47,953 nucleotides of DNA from Microcoleus sp. LEGE 07076 (lineage in GTDB: Bacteria > Cyanobacteriota > Cyanobacteriia > Cyanobacteriales > Microcoleaceae). How positions within the stretch are numbered: position 1 is the stretch's first letter; each line of letters opens with the position of its first letter. Shown piece after piece: positions 25,917-34,322 of the stretch. The stretch lies in assembly GCF_015207455.1 (NCBI RefSeq), contig NZ_JADEWV010000024.1, forward strand, positions 1-47,953. The letters are read 5' to 3'. The notes beneath the pieces were generated by a model that searched no databases, was not told the origin of the DNA, and saw only the letters and a program-made list of their open reading frames with translations. Made by a program: the position numbers and the translations under genes.

Positions 25917-26456
25917 ATGAACAAAGTTCTAATCATATTAGGCGAATTGAGCGACCGCGACATCGATTGGATGATCGCCAACAGCAGTCGCACCAAAGTA
26001 CCCCCCGGCATCACCCTGATCGTCGAAGGTAAGCCCTTAGACGCCCTGTACATACTTCTGGAGGGAACTTTGAGCGTTACTGCATCAGTTATGGGCCAAA
26101 AAGAAATTGGAAAAATCATCTGCGGGGAAGTGTTGGGCGAAATGTCTTTTGTAGACGGAAGACTTCCTTCTGCTAGCGTCACGACAATTGATGAGTGCCT
26201 CATCTTGTCAATTCCGAGGCGGCTGCTAACAGAAAAAATGGAGCAAGACGTGCTTTTTTCCCTGCGGTTTTATCGGGCAGTTACCAAGTTTCTGTCGTCG
26301 AGACTGCGGGGTACAGTCCAACGCTTCGGCGAAGAGACTCATTCTTTAATATATCAAGACCCCAAGGACGAATTTGCGATCGCGCCTAATGTCGAAAATC
26401 CAGATTTGGCTGAATCGAGATTTCAATGGCTGTTGAAGCGTTTGAAGGAGAGTTGA
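25917..26456 (+). CDS. Cyclic nucleotide-binding-fold (CRP-like) protein without DNA-binding domain
   Basis: A 179-residue protein consisting of a single cNMP-binding beta-roll (about 10-130) and helical tail. The fold is visible as PPGITLIVEGKPLDALYILLEG and GEVLGEMSFVDGRLPSASV. In the phosphate-binding cassette the Glu (GEM) is present, but the position of the usual Arg before the A-x-V end reads Pro-Ser, so canonical cAMP binding is doubtful. There is no helix-turn-helix domain. It probably acts as a protein-protein or altered-ligand sensor. It converges on the photolyase-like gene downstream. Confidence 0.8.
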   Translation: MNKVLIILGELSDRDIDWMIANSSRTKVPPGITLIVEGKPLDALYILLEGTLSVTASVMGQKEIGKIICGEVLGEMSFVDGRLPSASVTTIDECLILSIPRRLLTEKMEQDVLFSLRFYRAVTKFLSSRLRGTVQRFGEETHSLIYQDPKDEFAIAPNVENPDLAESRFQWLLKRLKES

Positions 26457-26541
26457 AGGAATTTCTGCAACGGATTTAACCGATTTAACACCCATTCCCA
26501 ATGACTGAGGACTAATGACTAATGACCAATGACTAATTTGC

Positions 26542-26955
26542 TTAAAAAACATATTTTTCAGCGACGCGCCAGTAGCGGGAAAAACGCTTCAAATCAATGT
26601 AACCATCGTAGCGGACAAAGGGTTCTGGCGGCAAAACTTCTACAGAGATCGATCGTCTAATTTCCTGGCAAATATCCTGAAACCGAGGACTGGGACTTGC
26701 CGCTGTGACTACTTGATTCGCGCCGGATTCGATCGCAAAAGCGACAACTTCTGCTGCCACACCGCCGCGCCGAATCACTACCGGCAACTCCAGCAAACAT
26801 TCGTAAATAAACACCATTCGTTTGAGACTCAACTGCCATTCATCGATGAGCGCGTCGTCCCACACCCAGATTCCCGGCGCATCTGGGTGCGCTTGAAAAG
26901 CCGGGCCTTCAGGACTCAAACAGTCGCCGTGTACCCAAATAATCGGATTGTTCAT
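26542..26955 (-). CDS. Photolyase alpha/beta-domain-like protein (N-terminal half only)
   Basis: This 137-residue protein reads like the N-terminal Rossmann domain of photolyases/cryptochromes on its own: IIWVHGDCLSP...PDAPGIWVWDD, then KRMVFIYECLLELPVVIRRG, AAEVVAFAIESGANQVVTA and a VLPPEPFV strand. It has no FAD-binding part. The gene just upstream on the same strand encodes the FAD domain alone, so the two may form a split enzyme. ATG at 26955 is used; the frame happens to continue upstream through a heptanucleotide repeat, giving meaningless VIGYWLL/NSQQSTI repeats. The domain assignment rests on pattern recognition only. Confidence 0.65.
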   Translation of the reverse strand: MNNPIIWVHGDCLSPEGPAFQAHPDAPGIWVWDDALIDEWQLSLKRMVFIYECLLELPVVIRRGGVAAEVVAFAIESGANQVVTAASPSPRFQDICQEIRRSISVEVLPPEPFVRYDGYIDLKRFSRYWRVAEKYVF

Positions 26956-26957
26956 AA

Positions 26958-27246
26958 ATTGTTGACTGTTGATTGTTGATTGTTGATTGTTGATTGTTGA
27001 TTGTTGACTGTTGATTGTTGATTGTTGACTGTTGACTGTTGATTGTTGACTGTTGATTGTTGATTGTTGACTGTTGATTGTTGACTGTTGACTGTTGATT
27101 GTTGACTGTTGACTAATAACCAATAACCAATAACCAATAACCAATAACCAATAACCAATAACCAATAACCAATAACCAATAACCAATAACCAATAACCAA
27201 TAACCAATAACCAATAACCAATAACCAATAACCAATAACCAATAAC
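26958..27246. repeat. Double heptanucleotide STRR array
   Basis: Two adjoining tandem arrays of 7-bp units fill the gap between the two photolyase-like genes. About 26959-27113 is TTGTTGA with T/C variation (TGATTGT/TGACTGT), roughly 22 units. About 27114-27246 is AATAACC, nearly perfect, roughly 19 units. These are short tandemly repeated repetitive sequences known from cyanobacteria. Because 7 is not a multiple of 3, all frames are read in turn, which creates long spurious open frames on the minus strand. Confidence 0.95.
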
Positions 27247-27259
27247 TGTTGACTACTGA

Positions 27260-28114
27260 CTACTGACCTTTTTTATGGCGTTGCCAACTTTTAGAACCGC
27301 CCGTGCGATCGACCTTTTCGCCATCCGGAAACAACTTGCTTTCTAAATATTCATAAGTTCCCTCAAAATCACACTGCCCGTACAGAGGACAATCGCGACA
27401 ATAAACCGCCTTAGTGTAACGCTCCAAATTTTCCCGATTAAAAAAATAAGGTTTGTGGCTAAAAGTGCTGGCTACCCACTGCCAAGAAAGATTGTTACTC
27501 GCCGGATCTCCATCTAGCAAATGTTGCAAAAACCAACGAGCTCCAGCTTGCCAGCGCACGTGGCGCCAGTGTACGAGATAAGCGGCCATCCACATCCTCT
27601 GGTGGTTGTGCAAATAACCTGTTTCTCGCAACTCGCGGCTGAAACTGTCGATACAAACGTTACCAGTCGTACCCTCGATGACATCTTGCGGGAGAGTTTC
27701 GCTGTAATCTGTAGCAGTGTAACCAGTTTTGTACGGTTCCCGGTCTTGCCAAATCCCGTTGCCCAATTCGGCGTACAGTCGCTGCCAATAATCCCGCCAA
27801 CCCAACTCGTTGACAAGTTTCACGGCCTCTTCTGGATGTCGCACCTTCTCCAGTACGGCATCCCGGACTTCGGCAAGACTCAAAACGCCGTAGCGCAAAT
27901 AGGGTGACAAGCGCGTTACGGCACCGTTGAGGAAATTTCGGGTTGAGGCGTATTTGCCGGGGTCAATTGGTTGCAGCGCTTTTTCAGCAGCTTTGCGCCC
28001 GCCTGGGATCTGGGATACGTTGCTGTCCCGGGCGGCGGCTTCGGGGAAGTGTTGGCTGAGGTAGGCAATTAATTCGTCGCGGCTGCCAAATTCCCGCTTC
28101 ATGTCGTGACTCAT
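27260..28114 (-). CDS. Photolyase/cryptochrome FAD-binding domain protein (C-terminal half only)
   Basis: A 284-residue protein equal to the helical FAD domain of photolyases without the antenna domain. Matches include STRNFLNGAVTRLSPYLRYG (flavin phosphate-binding region), ELGWRDYWQRL, RELRETGYLHNHQRMWMAAY and LLDGDPASNNLSWQWVAST, which contain the conserved Trp, Arg and Asn residues around FAD. The tail has a small cysteine group, CRDCPLYGQC. Complete photolyases carry the alpha/beta domain in front; here that domain is in a separate downstream gene. Expected role: blue-light repair of DNA or light sensing. Confidence 0.85.
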   Translation of the reverse strand: MSHDMKREFGSRDELIAYLSQHFPEAAARDSNVSQIPGGRKAAEKALQPIDPGKYASTRNFLNGAVTRLSPYLRYGVLSLAEVRDAVLEKVRHPEEAVKLVNELGWRDYWQRLYAELGNGIWQDREPYKTGYTATDYSETLPQDVIEGTTGNVCIDSFSRELRETGYLHNHQRMWMAAYLVHWRHVRWQAGARWFLQHLLDGDPASNNLSWQWVASTFSHKPYFFNRENLERYTKAVYCRDCPLYGQCDFEGTYEYLESKLFPDGEKVDRTGGSKSWQRHKKGQ

Positions 28115-28389
28115 TGTTTTCTCAAGCGCCTGCTATTCTTCTTTCTCAATGTTAAAGCTATTTGTTCGGGGGTGCAGAGCCGATCGTCGGCGAATTGCGA
28201 TTTGCTCCGGCTGAGATATTACACCATTAATAATCTCTTGTCGAACAGGCCCGACAGCCTGTGCGAGCGAGAATGGTGCAATATTTCCGATCGCAGCAAA
28301 AAGTTTGGTGTGGCAATCCAACACCCGCAACACAGCCAAAACTAGCATCAAAGTCAGTACACTCAGGATAGATATCATACCAAAATCTT

Positions 28390-29565
28390 ATGGAAACTTT
28401 TCCGGCGGACGCTAAAGCGATCGCCACCTCAGCTAACCGACAGCAGCAAGTTACAAAAGAACAGGACAGCAGCAAAATTCAAGAGTTCGATCGAGCCATG
28501 ATGGGCCGCTGCATAGAATTGGCCCGCCGCGCCCTCGGCAAAACCGCACCCAACCCCCTCGTCGGTTGTGTAATTGTCCGAGACGGCAAGATTGTCGGCG
28601 AAGGATTTCATCCCGGTGCAGGTCAACCTCACGCCGAAGTTTTTGCGCTCCGGGAAGCGGGAGAACTCGCCGCAGGAGCGACGGTTTACGTGAACCTGGA
28701 ACCCTGCAACCACTACGGCAGGACTCCTCCCTGTTCCGAAGCTTTAGTCAAGGCCAAGGTGGCAAAAGTAGTCGCTGGGATGGTCGATCCGAATCCTTTG
28801 GTAGCCGGAACTGGACTCGCCCGGTTGCGGGAAGCCGGGATTTCAGTGGTGGCGGGAGTGGAAGGGGAAGCTTGTCAGAAACTCAACGAGGCTTTTGTAC
28901 ACCGGATTTTGTACCGCCGGCCTTTGGGAATTTTGAAATATGCCATGACTTTGGACGGTAAAATTGCTACCAGTAGCGGCCACAGCGCCTGGGTGACTGG
29001 TTCCGAGGCTCGGAGCGAGGTGCACCGGGTGCGCGTCGGTTGCGATGCTGTGATTGTTGGGGGAAATACGGTGCGTCTGGACAATCCCCTACTGACGAGC
29101 CACCAGCCCGACTGGAACAATCCCCTGCGGGTGGTGATGAGCCGCACTCTGGATTTGCCGAAGTCGGCTTGGTTGTGGGAAACCTCCTCGGCGGCTACTT
29201 TGGTGCTGACTGAACCTGGGGTTAACCCGGAATTTCAGGAATTTTTGATGGCAAAAGGGGTGGAAGTTGTGGAACTCTCGCCGCTGACACCGACTAATGT
29301 CATGGCTTATTTGTACGATCGATCTTTTCTTTCTGTACTCTGGGAATGCGGGGGCACTTTGGCGGCTAAGGCAATTGCTGAAGGTGCCGTTCAAAAAATT
29401 ATGGCTTTTATTGCTCCTAAAATTGTCGGAGGTCGAGATGCTCCAACTCCTGTGGGAGATTTGGGATTTTCGGCAATGACTGATGCTTTGAGTTTAGAGC
29501 GGGTTTCTTGGCGCGCGGTGGGTGCAGATTGTGTGGTGGAAGGCTATTTGAAAATTAAAGATTGA
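28390..29565 (+). CDS. ribD: Bifunctional riboflavin biosynthesis protein RibD
   Basis: RibD deaminates the pyrimidine intermediate and then reduces its ribosyl side chain in riboflavin synthesis. The deaminase zinc site is His81 in PHAEV, Cys106 in EPCNHYGRTPPC and Cys115. The reductase half starts near residue 180 with LKYAMTLDGKIAT and includes VGGNTVRLDNPLLT. At 391 residues it is about normal, with a 30-residue N-terminal extension if ATG at 28390 is right. A later start near MMGRCIEL is possible. The 275-bp gap before it holds a short ACAGGC...GCCTGT hairpin but no clear FMN riboswitch. Confidence 0.95.
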   Translation: METFPADAKAIATSANRQQQVTKEQDSSKIQEFDRAMMGRCIELARRALGKTAPNPLVGCVIVRDGKIVGEGFHPGAGQPHAEVFALREAGELAAGATVYVNLEPCNHYGRTPPCSEALVKAKVAKVVAGMVDPNPLVAGTGLARLREAGISVVAGVEGEACQKLNEAFVHRILYRRPLGILKYAMTLDGKIATSSGHSAWVTGSEARSEVHRVRVGCDAVIVGGNTVRLDNPLLTSHQPDWNNPLRVVMSRTLDLPKSAWLWETSSAATLVLTEPGVNPEFQEFLMAKGVEVVELSPLTPTNVMAYLYDRSFLSVLWECGGTLAAKAIAEGAVQKIMAFIAPKIVGGRDAPTPVGDLGFSAMTDALSLERVSWRAVGADCVVEGYLKIKD

Positions 29566-29617
29566 AAGTAAAAAGCGAGTCTTTTGAGTTTTAACTTTTT
29601 AACTTTTAACTCCTTTT

Positions 29618-30229
29618 ATGCTGGAAATTCTAATTTGGAGTTTGATGGTTGGCAGTCTCGGCTTGGAGGTTGCACTCGTGGGTGTTTTGGTGAGCCGCGA
29701 GCAATTGGTTGCGGGGCAAAAATGCAATGAGGAGGAAGAAGTTTTGACTCGGTACGAATCTCAAGAGAATAATATTAATAAATCGGAAAATTTGCGATCG
29801 AATGGCAATCCTAAATCCGATCGCAATGCTGATGATTTGACAGTTTGGGAGTACAAGATTGTGCGGGCTAGCAGCGATTTGTTTCGGAATCCGGCAATTT
29901 TTCACAAGCTGTGCCGGGAAGAGGCGGAAATTGGCTGGATTTTGCTCGAAAAGCTTGATGACAGGCGGGTGCGGTTCAAACGTCCGATCGCACTGCGGGA
30001 AGCCCCGAGGGCTAATTTACCAACTTTTGACCCTTACCGCACTCATTACGGCCCGATGTCGAATGCGATGACTTGGGCGGGGGCGATCGTGTTTCTGAGC
30101 GCGATCGTCCTGCCTGCTGTTTTAGGCTATGCTTTGGTGTCGGCCACTCTCAGCAAAAGTCGCTCTAATTTGCCTCCGACACCGGCTCAATCTTTGCCCT
30201 CTCCCGGCGGGTCGGAAACTAATAATTAA
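29618..30229 (+). CDS. Membrane protein of unknown function
   Basis: I do not recognise a characterised family. The 203-residue protein has an N-terminal membrane segment (about 3-27), a cytosolic-like middle containing WEYKIVRASSDLF and EAEIGWILLEKLDDRRVRFKRP, which resembles the small DUF4177-type strand-helix-strand pattern, and a second membrane segment at about 146-172, followed by a Pro/Ser tail. It follows ribD by 52 bp, with a TTAACTTTT repeat between, and may be co-transcribed. Confidence 0.7.
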   Translation: MLEILIWSLMVGSLGLEVALVGVLVSREQLVAGQKCNEEEEVLTRYESQENNINKSENLRSNGNPKSDRNADDLTVWEYKIVRASSDLFRNPAIFHKLCREEAEIGWILLEKLDDRRVRFKRPIALREAPRANLPTFDPYRTHYGPMSNAMTWAGAIVFLSAIVLPAVLGYALVSATLSKSRSNLPPTPAQSLPSPGGSETNN

Positions 30230-30522
30230 AACTTCTGGAGTTGGTAATTGGTAATGTTGAATTTACCGCTATCGAAGCCAATTTTATCGCAAGTCAAAGT
30301 GATCGCAATAAGCAAGGTTTGTAGTGCGGACTTTAGTCCGCTCTCAGCCGGAGGACTTGCATCGATCGCGGGCGATGCGTTTTTGTGAGAGTAACCCACC
30401 GGACGTGATCTGAACCATTCTTTTTTACGAACCGCAAAGGCGCAAAGAGCGCGAAGCAAGAGCGGAGAAGAATCCCTGTTCGTTTGACGGATTTTATGCT
30501 TGCTACAGGCGTTAATTAGATT
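30230..30522. other. Intergenic region with a GGACTTTAGTCC palindrome
   Basis: GCGGAC (30326-30331) and GTCCGC (30336-30341) form a hairpin with a TTTA loop. The same GGACTTTAGTCC core occurs in the large hairpin at 33271-33328. An AACCGCAAAGGCGCAAAGAG tract follows near 30430-30449. These are dispersed repeats; no gene is supported. Confidence 0.5.
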
Positions 30523-31437
30523 TTAAATTTGGGGCGGTATTACTGAGGGAGCCGATAGCAGTCTCAAGTTATAATTTGTATCTCCTTGAAATTGAGAAAC
30601 GCGGACAAAATAAGTCCCCGCAGCCAAAGCCCCGTTGCTGACTATTGTTTCCGAAGCCGTACCTAAATTGTTAGACGAAGCAATAATATCATCTAATCCT
30701 ACTGCGCCGTTGCCGTTGAGATCCTGAATTAATTCTACATCAACATCTGCACTCAAACCGTCTAAAGTTGCACTGAAAAGGCTCGGAGTATTCAGGATGA
30801 AACTGTAAATGTCTGTTGGTTGGGCCGCGCCGACAAAATCACTCGCTGTTTGAATTTCTGTCAGAATGCCCAGGTTTTGGGCTGCGTTTAAATTGTCAGC
30901 AGGATCGGGGAGTGTGCTCAACAGTCCTTCTTGTTGACCGAATTGAATGTAGTGGTCGATCGCACTTTGAATAGCGCCGCTGGTGACGGCAGCTTCTATC
31001 AGCGGATATTTTTCTAGATAAAAGCTGGGATCGAAGAAAATGCTCGGTTTGCGGTTTTCAAATTGACCGACTTTCAAGTAGTGTTCAAATACGGTAAATT
31101 GATTTGCTTGGACTGCTGTCTGAACGTCTGGGTTGCTTGCTAGATAGAAACTAACATCGAATAACGGGTTGGGGTTGCGCCTTTCAAATTGACCGAATCT
31201 GATCAAGTGATCTGCCCCAGAAAATCCGTTGTTTTTGGCAGACTCTGCTACGTCTGTGTTCGTTTCTAAATAGTAGCTGGCATCGAACAGGGCATTGGGA
31301 TCGCGATTTTCAAATTTGCCAATTTTTCGGTAGTGATCGAAGGGACTCGATACGGTGCCTCTGGCAACTGCTACGGCGACATCTGGGTTGTTTTCGAGAT
31401 AAAATTTGCTATCGAACAGTGTTCTGAGGGTTAGCAT
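30523..31437 (-). CDS. Surface protein with four FDxxYYLxxNPDV repeats and a PPC domain
   Basis: The first 170 residues contain four 40-residue repeats of the type FDASYYLETNTDV...HLIRFGQFERRNPN, a module common in cyanobacterial extracellular proteins. The C-terminal third is a bacterial pre-peptidase C-terminal (PPC) beta-sandwich: DFVGAAQPTDIYSFIL, DVDVELIQDLNGNG and AAGTYFVRVSQFQGDTNYNL. No N-terminal signal peptide is visible, so it may leave the cell by a type I route or be cytosolic. It is divergent from the Tat-exported oxidase, sharing the promoter region. Confidence 0.75.
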   Translation of the reverse strand: MLTLRTLFDSKFYLENNPDVAVAVARGTVSSPFDHYRKIGKFENRDPNALFDASYYLETNTDVAESAKNNGFSGADHLIRFGQFERRNPNPLFDVSFYLASNPDVQTAVQANQFTVFEHYLKVGQFENRKPSIFFDPSFYLEKYPLIEAAVTSGAIQSAIDHYIQFGQQEGLLSTLPDPADNLNAAQNLGILTEIQTASDFVGAAQPTDIYSFILNTPSLFSATLDGLSADVDVELIQDLNGNGAVGLDDIIASSNNLGTASETIVSNGALAAGTYFVRVSQFQGDTNYNLRLLSAPSVIPPQI

Positions 31438-31536
31438 GATTCAAAAAAATCTCTGTGTACTTTAGTCTGGAAAGTGCATAATCACATTCGATCGAGAATC
31501 CAGTTTACACCAAATTTTTGTGAGGGCGTCTCAATT

Positions 31537-33258
31537 ATGGCTAAATCTGCACTGATGGCAATGCTGCGCCGCGCTGCGAGTATTGCCCAAAAATCGAGGG
31601 AAACTGGCATTCCGGCTGATGAACTGCTGGGGATGCTGACGGCGAAGCGAAGCTATCCCCTAGGGAATCGCACTTCCAATTTTCCCATATCTCGACGCCA
31701 GTTGCTGCACGGGGGTTTGGCGGCAGCGAGTGCTGTCGCTGCTGCGACTTTTACCCGGGAGGGGGCTTTTGCTCAGCAGGGTCGATCGCCCATTTTGATT
31801 GTCGGTGCTGGGATTTCCGGTTTGACGGCGGGCTATCGCTTGCGTCAGGGGGGCGTGCGTGCCGATATCATTGAGGCAACCAACCGCGTGGGGGGGCGGA
31901 TTCGCACTGTACCAAAGGTGGCAGGAACGCTGATTCCGGCGGATTTGGGAGGAGAATTTATTGACACCGGCCATACTACTTTAATCTCGCTGGCGACGGA
32001 ATTGGGCTTGCGGGCGATCGACTTAGCTCAAGTACAGAGTGGATTCGTAAAAGATACTTTTTTCTTTGACAGACGGCGCTTTTCTCTCGAGCAATTAATT
32101 GCAGATTTTGCGCCGCTAGCCACTAAAATTAGTGCTGATTTGGAAGAAGTAGGAGATGAATTTAGCTATCAAGATTTTACGGAAGCAGCAGAAAGATTAG
32201 ACAATCTTTCGATCGCTGAATATCTAGACAGAGCTGATACTAGCACGATTGTGCGGCAGTTGCTCCGCATTGCTTACATCACCGAATACGGCAGAGATGC
32301 CGAGGAACAGTCGGCGTTAAATCTGCTGTTTTTAATCGGTGCTGAACCTAACACTTTTGAGTTGTACGGTAACAGCGACGAGCGCTATCAAATAGAGGGC
32401 GGCAACAGTGAAATTATCAACCGTTTGGCCGGTCAATTGTCGGGTTCGATCGAAACGGGGACGGTTTTGGAAGCGATTACTCTGTTACCGGACGGCCGCT
32501 ACCGAGTAAATTTGCGATCGGGACAAAGCGCCTTCGAGCGCACTTACGAGCGAGTTTTGTTAACTTTGCCTTTCAGCACTCTGCGAGACGTTCAGATTAA
32601 CGTACCTTTGCCCCAACCAAAGCGCAGGGCGATCGAGCAATTGGGTTACGGTACCAATTCTAAATTAGTTACTGGCTACCGCAGTCGCATTTGGCGAGAA
32701 GTTTATCAATCAACTGCTTCTGTTTATACCGACTTAGGATTTCAAAATAGCTGGGAAGCCACGCCTTTTGCTCCTACTGCTAACGGTTTAGTTACTAATT
32801 TTACAGGAGGCAGACAAGGTTTGTCGATCGGCAGCGGAATTCCTGAAGACCAAGCACAAAAATTCTTGGGACAATTTGAAAGAGTTTTTCCCGGAGTGAG
32901 TAATTTAAGAAACGGCAAAGCAGTACGAGCTTTTTGGCCGGGAGAGCGCTTTTTTAAAGGTTCTTATTCCTGCTATTTAGTCGGACAGTGGACGCAAATG
33001 TACGGCGTAGAAGGCGAACGAGTTGGCAATTTATATTTTGCTGGCGAACACACTTCGCTGGAAAATCAAGGTTACATGGAAGGCGGTTGCGAAACTGGAC
33101 AAAGGGCGGCTGTTGAAATTTTGCAAGACTTGGGTTTAACAAGTTCTGCTGAGGCTTTGAATACTCGAAGTGCGAGCAGTTTGAACCAGCGCCGTCCCAG
33201 TCGGAAAGTTCCCGGAGTGCGGAATCTTCGGAATAGGAAGCCGACTATTAGAAGATAG
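31537..33258 (+). CDS. Tat-exported flavin amine oxidase
   Basis: An FAD-dependent amine oxidase of the monoamine/L-amino acid oxidase type. ATG at 31537 is preferred to the upstream frame start because GAGGG lies about 10 bases before it. After a long leader, SRRQLLHGG and a hydrophobic Ala run ending AFAQ make a twin-arginine signal, so the folded enzyme is exported. The FAD site is LIVGAGISGLTAGYRL with a following EATNRVGGRIR. The C-terminal flavin motif is YFAGEHTS...GYMEGGCETGQRAA. The likely reaction is oxidative deamination giving ammonia and hydrogen peroxide; the substrate is unknown. Confidence 0.88.
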   Translation: MAKSALMAMLRRAASIAQKSRETGIPADELLGMLTAKRSYPLGNRTSNFPISRRQLLHGGLAAASAVAAATFTREGAFAQQGRSPILIVGAGISGLTAGYRLRQGGVRADIIEATNRVGGRIRTVPKVAGTLIPADLGGEFIDTGHTTLISLATELGLRAIDLAQVQSGFVKDTFFFDRRRFSLEQLIADFAPLATKISADLEEVGDEFSYQDFTEAAERLDNLSIAEYLDRADTSTIVRQLLRIAYITEYGRDAEEQSALNLLFLIGAEPNTFELYGNSDERYQIEGGNSEIINRLAGQLSGSIETGTVLEAITLLPDGRYRVNLRSGQSAFERTYERVLLTLPFSTLRDVQINVPLPQPKRRAIEQLGYGTNSKLVTGYRSRIWREVYQSTASVYTDLGFQNSWEATPFAPTANGLVTNFTGGRQGLSIGSGIPEDQAQKFLGQFERVFPGVSNLRNGKAVRAFWPGERFFKGSYSCYLVGQWTQMYGVEGERVGNLYFAGEHTSLENQGYMEGGCETGQRAAVEILQDLGLTSSAEALNTRSASSLNQRRPSRKVPGVRNLRNRKPTIRR

Positions 33259-33270
33259 AAGTCGATCGAG

Positions 33271-33328
33271 GTTTGATCGTTCGGACTTTAGTCCTTCTTA
33301 TAAAGGACTAAAGTCCGAACGATCAAAC
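33271..33328. terminator. 26-bp perfect hairpin between convergent genes
   Basis: The arm at 33271-33296 (starting GTTTGATCGTTCGGACTTTA) has an exact reverse complement at 33303-33328, with a 6-base loop. It lies between the stops of the oxidase and Uma2 genes and may end both transcripts. A diverged copy is at 45615-45678, so it is also a dispersed repeat. Confidence 0.7.
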
Positions 33329-33354
33329 TAGAAACAGATCCACCTTACAACTCA

Positions 33355-34161
33355 TCAAACAATGTCGTCCGGGTTAATTCCCCGATCACGCAAATATTCA
33401 GCTAGGCGATCGGCTCGTTGACGTTCGCGATCGGCGCGATCGCGTTCGAGTTCGACCCGTTCCCGTTCTGCTGTTATCTGTTCTACACCCCACAATAGCA
33501 GATTTCCTGCTTCATCCCACCAGCGCAACCAATAACCTGTACGCTGTTCTTTTTCCCCTCGCCAAGTTCCCAAATACAAACCAAAATCTGCCATCCAATG
33601 GCGACCTTCCTCATCAGGAAATTCTAGTTCATATTTGCCATTTTGCAAGCGATACACTTCCAGCAATCCACTTTCTGGGTCAAAAATGATGTAAGTTGGT
33701 ACTTGCAGAATTTGTTCGTAAAAAAACCACTTTCCGGGAGGAAAAGTACGTCTAATAGAATATTCCTCACCGTCTGTTTCCGACAAAAACTCCATCACAA
33801 TGCTGGGGATTTCTCCTTCCAAGTTTGGGGTATAGCTTTTGCGGTCTCTTCTGGATTCTACGGGCAATACGGAAGGTACATAAACCCAATCTGGTGCTTT
33901 GATGACTAACTCGCCATTAACAGTAGCGCAAATCCCAAAGTTGCTAGCAATCAGCATGAGTGGGCCGATTAATCCTCTCAATTCTAAGATTTCTCGCAGT
34001 GCTCCAGCAATTAGCGGTTGACCTGTATTCTCCACTGGTTTTTCTTCTAATTGGAAGTCGTCTGGCAACTTCTCCCAAGTTACGGTCATTGCTACCGTTT
34101 TTTGTTTTGGGTTATCTTGAGTCGCGACCATGACTTTACTTTCTAAAGTTTGATAGCTCAT
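33355..34161 (-). CDS. Uma2-family (DUF820) endonuclease with coiled-coil tail
   Basis: A paralogue of the protein at 74-937: LPDDFQLEEKPVEN, KAPDWVYVPSV (Asp), SIVMEFLSETDGEEYS (Glu), PGKWFFYEQILQVPTYIIF and GYWLRWWDEAGNLLLW match it segment by segment. The tail is a shorter Glu/Arg coiled coil ending GINPDD. ATG at 34161 (MSYQTLESK) is chosen over a further upstream ATG at 34281 whose extra 40 residues look non-coding; ATG at 34131 is also possible. The nuclease role is inferred from the fold. Confidence 0.85.
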   Translation of the reverse strand: MSYQTLESKVMVATQDNPKQKTVAMTVTWEKLPDDFQLEEKPVENTGQPLIAGALREILELRGLIGPLMLIASNFGICATVNGELVIKAPDWVYVPSVLPVESRRDRKSYTPNLEGEIPSIVMEFLSETDGEEYSIRRTFPPGKWFFYEQILQVPTYIIFDPESGLLEVYRLQNGKYELEFPDEEGRHWMADFGLYLGTWRGEKEQRTGYWLRWWDEAGNLLLWGVEQITAERERVELERDRADRERQRADRLAEYLRDRGINPDDIV

Positions 34162-34322
34162 TATAACATACTGTAAGGTAATTTTTGGGCGCTGCTCAAA
34201 GCCCAGACTACAAGAGTTTAAATAAACAGAATTGTTAAAATTAGATGGGCGCCAGCTTATAAAGTTGTCAAATTTATGCAAATTTTATTGTACAATTAAT
34301 CTCATAAAATGCTAACAAAAAA

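Noticed and set aside
26542..27242. Long minus-strand frames with VIGYWLL and NSQQSTV repeats as extensions of a protein
   Set aside because: They are translations of heptanucleotide arrays, open in every frame because of the 7-bp period; the real start is more likely at 26955.
28115..28389. Possible FMN riboswitch upstream of ribD
   Set aside because: I could not find the conserved FMN-aptamer blocks; only a small ACAGGC/GCCTGT hairpin is visible.
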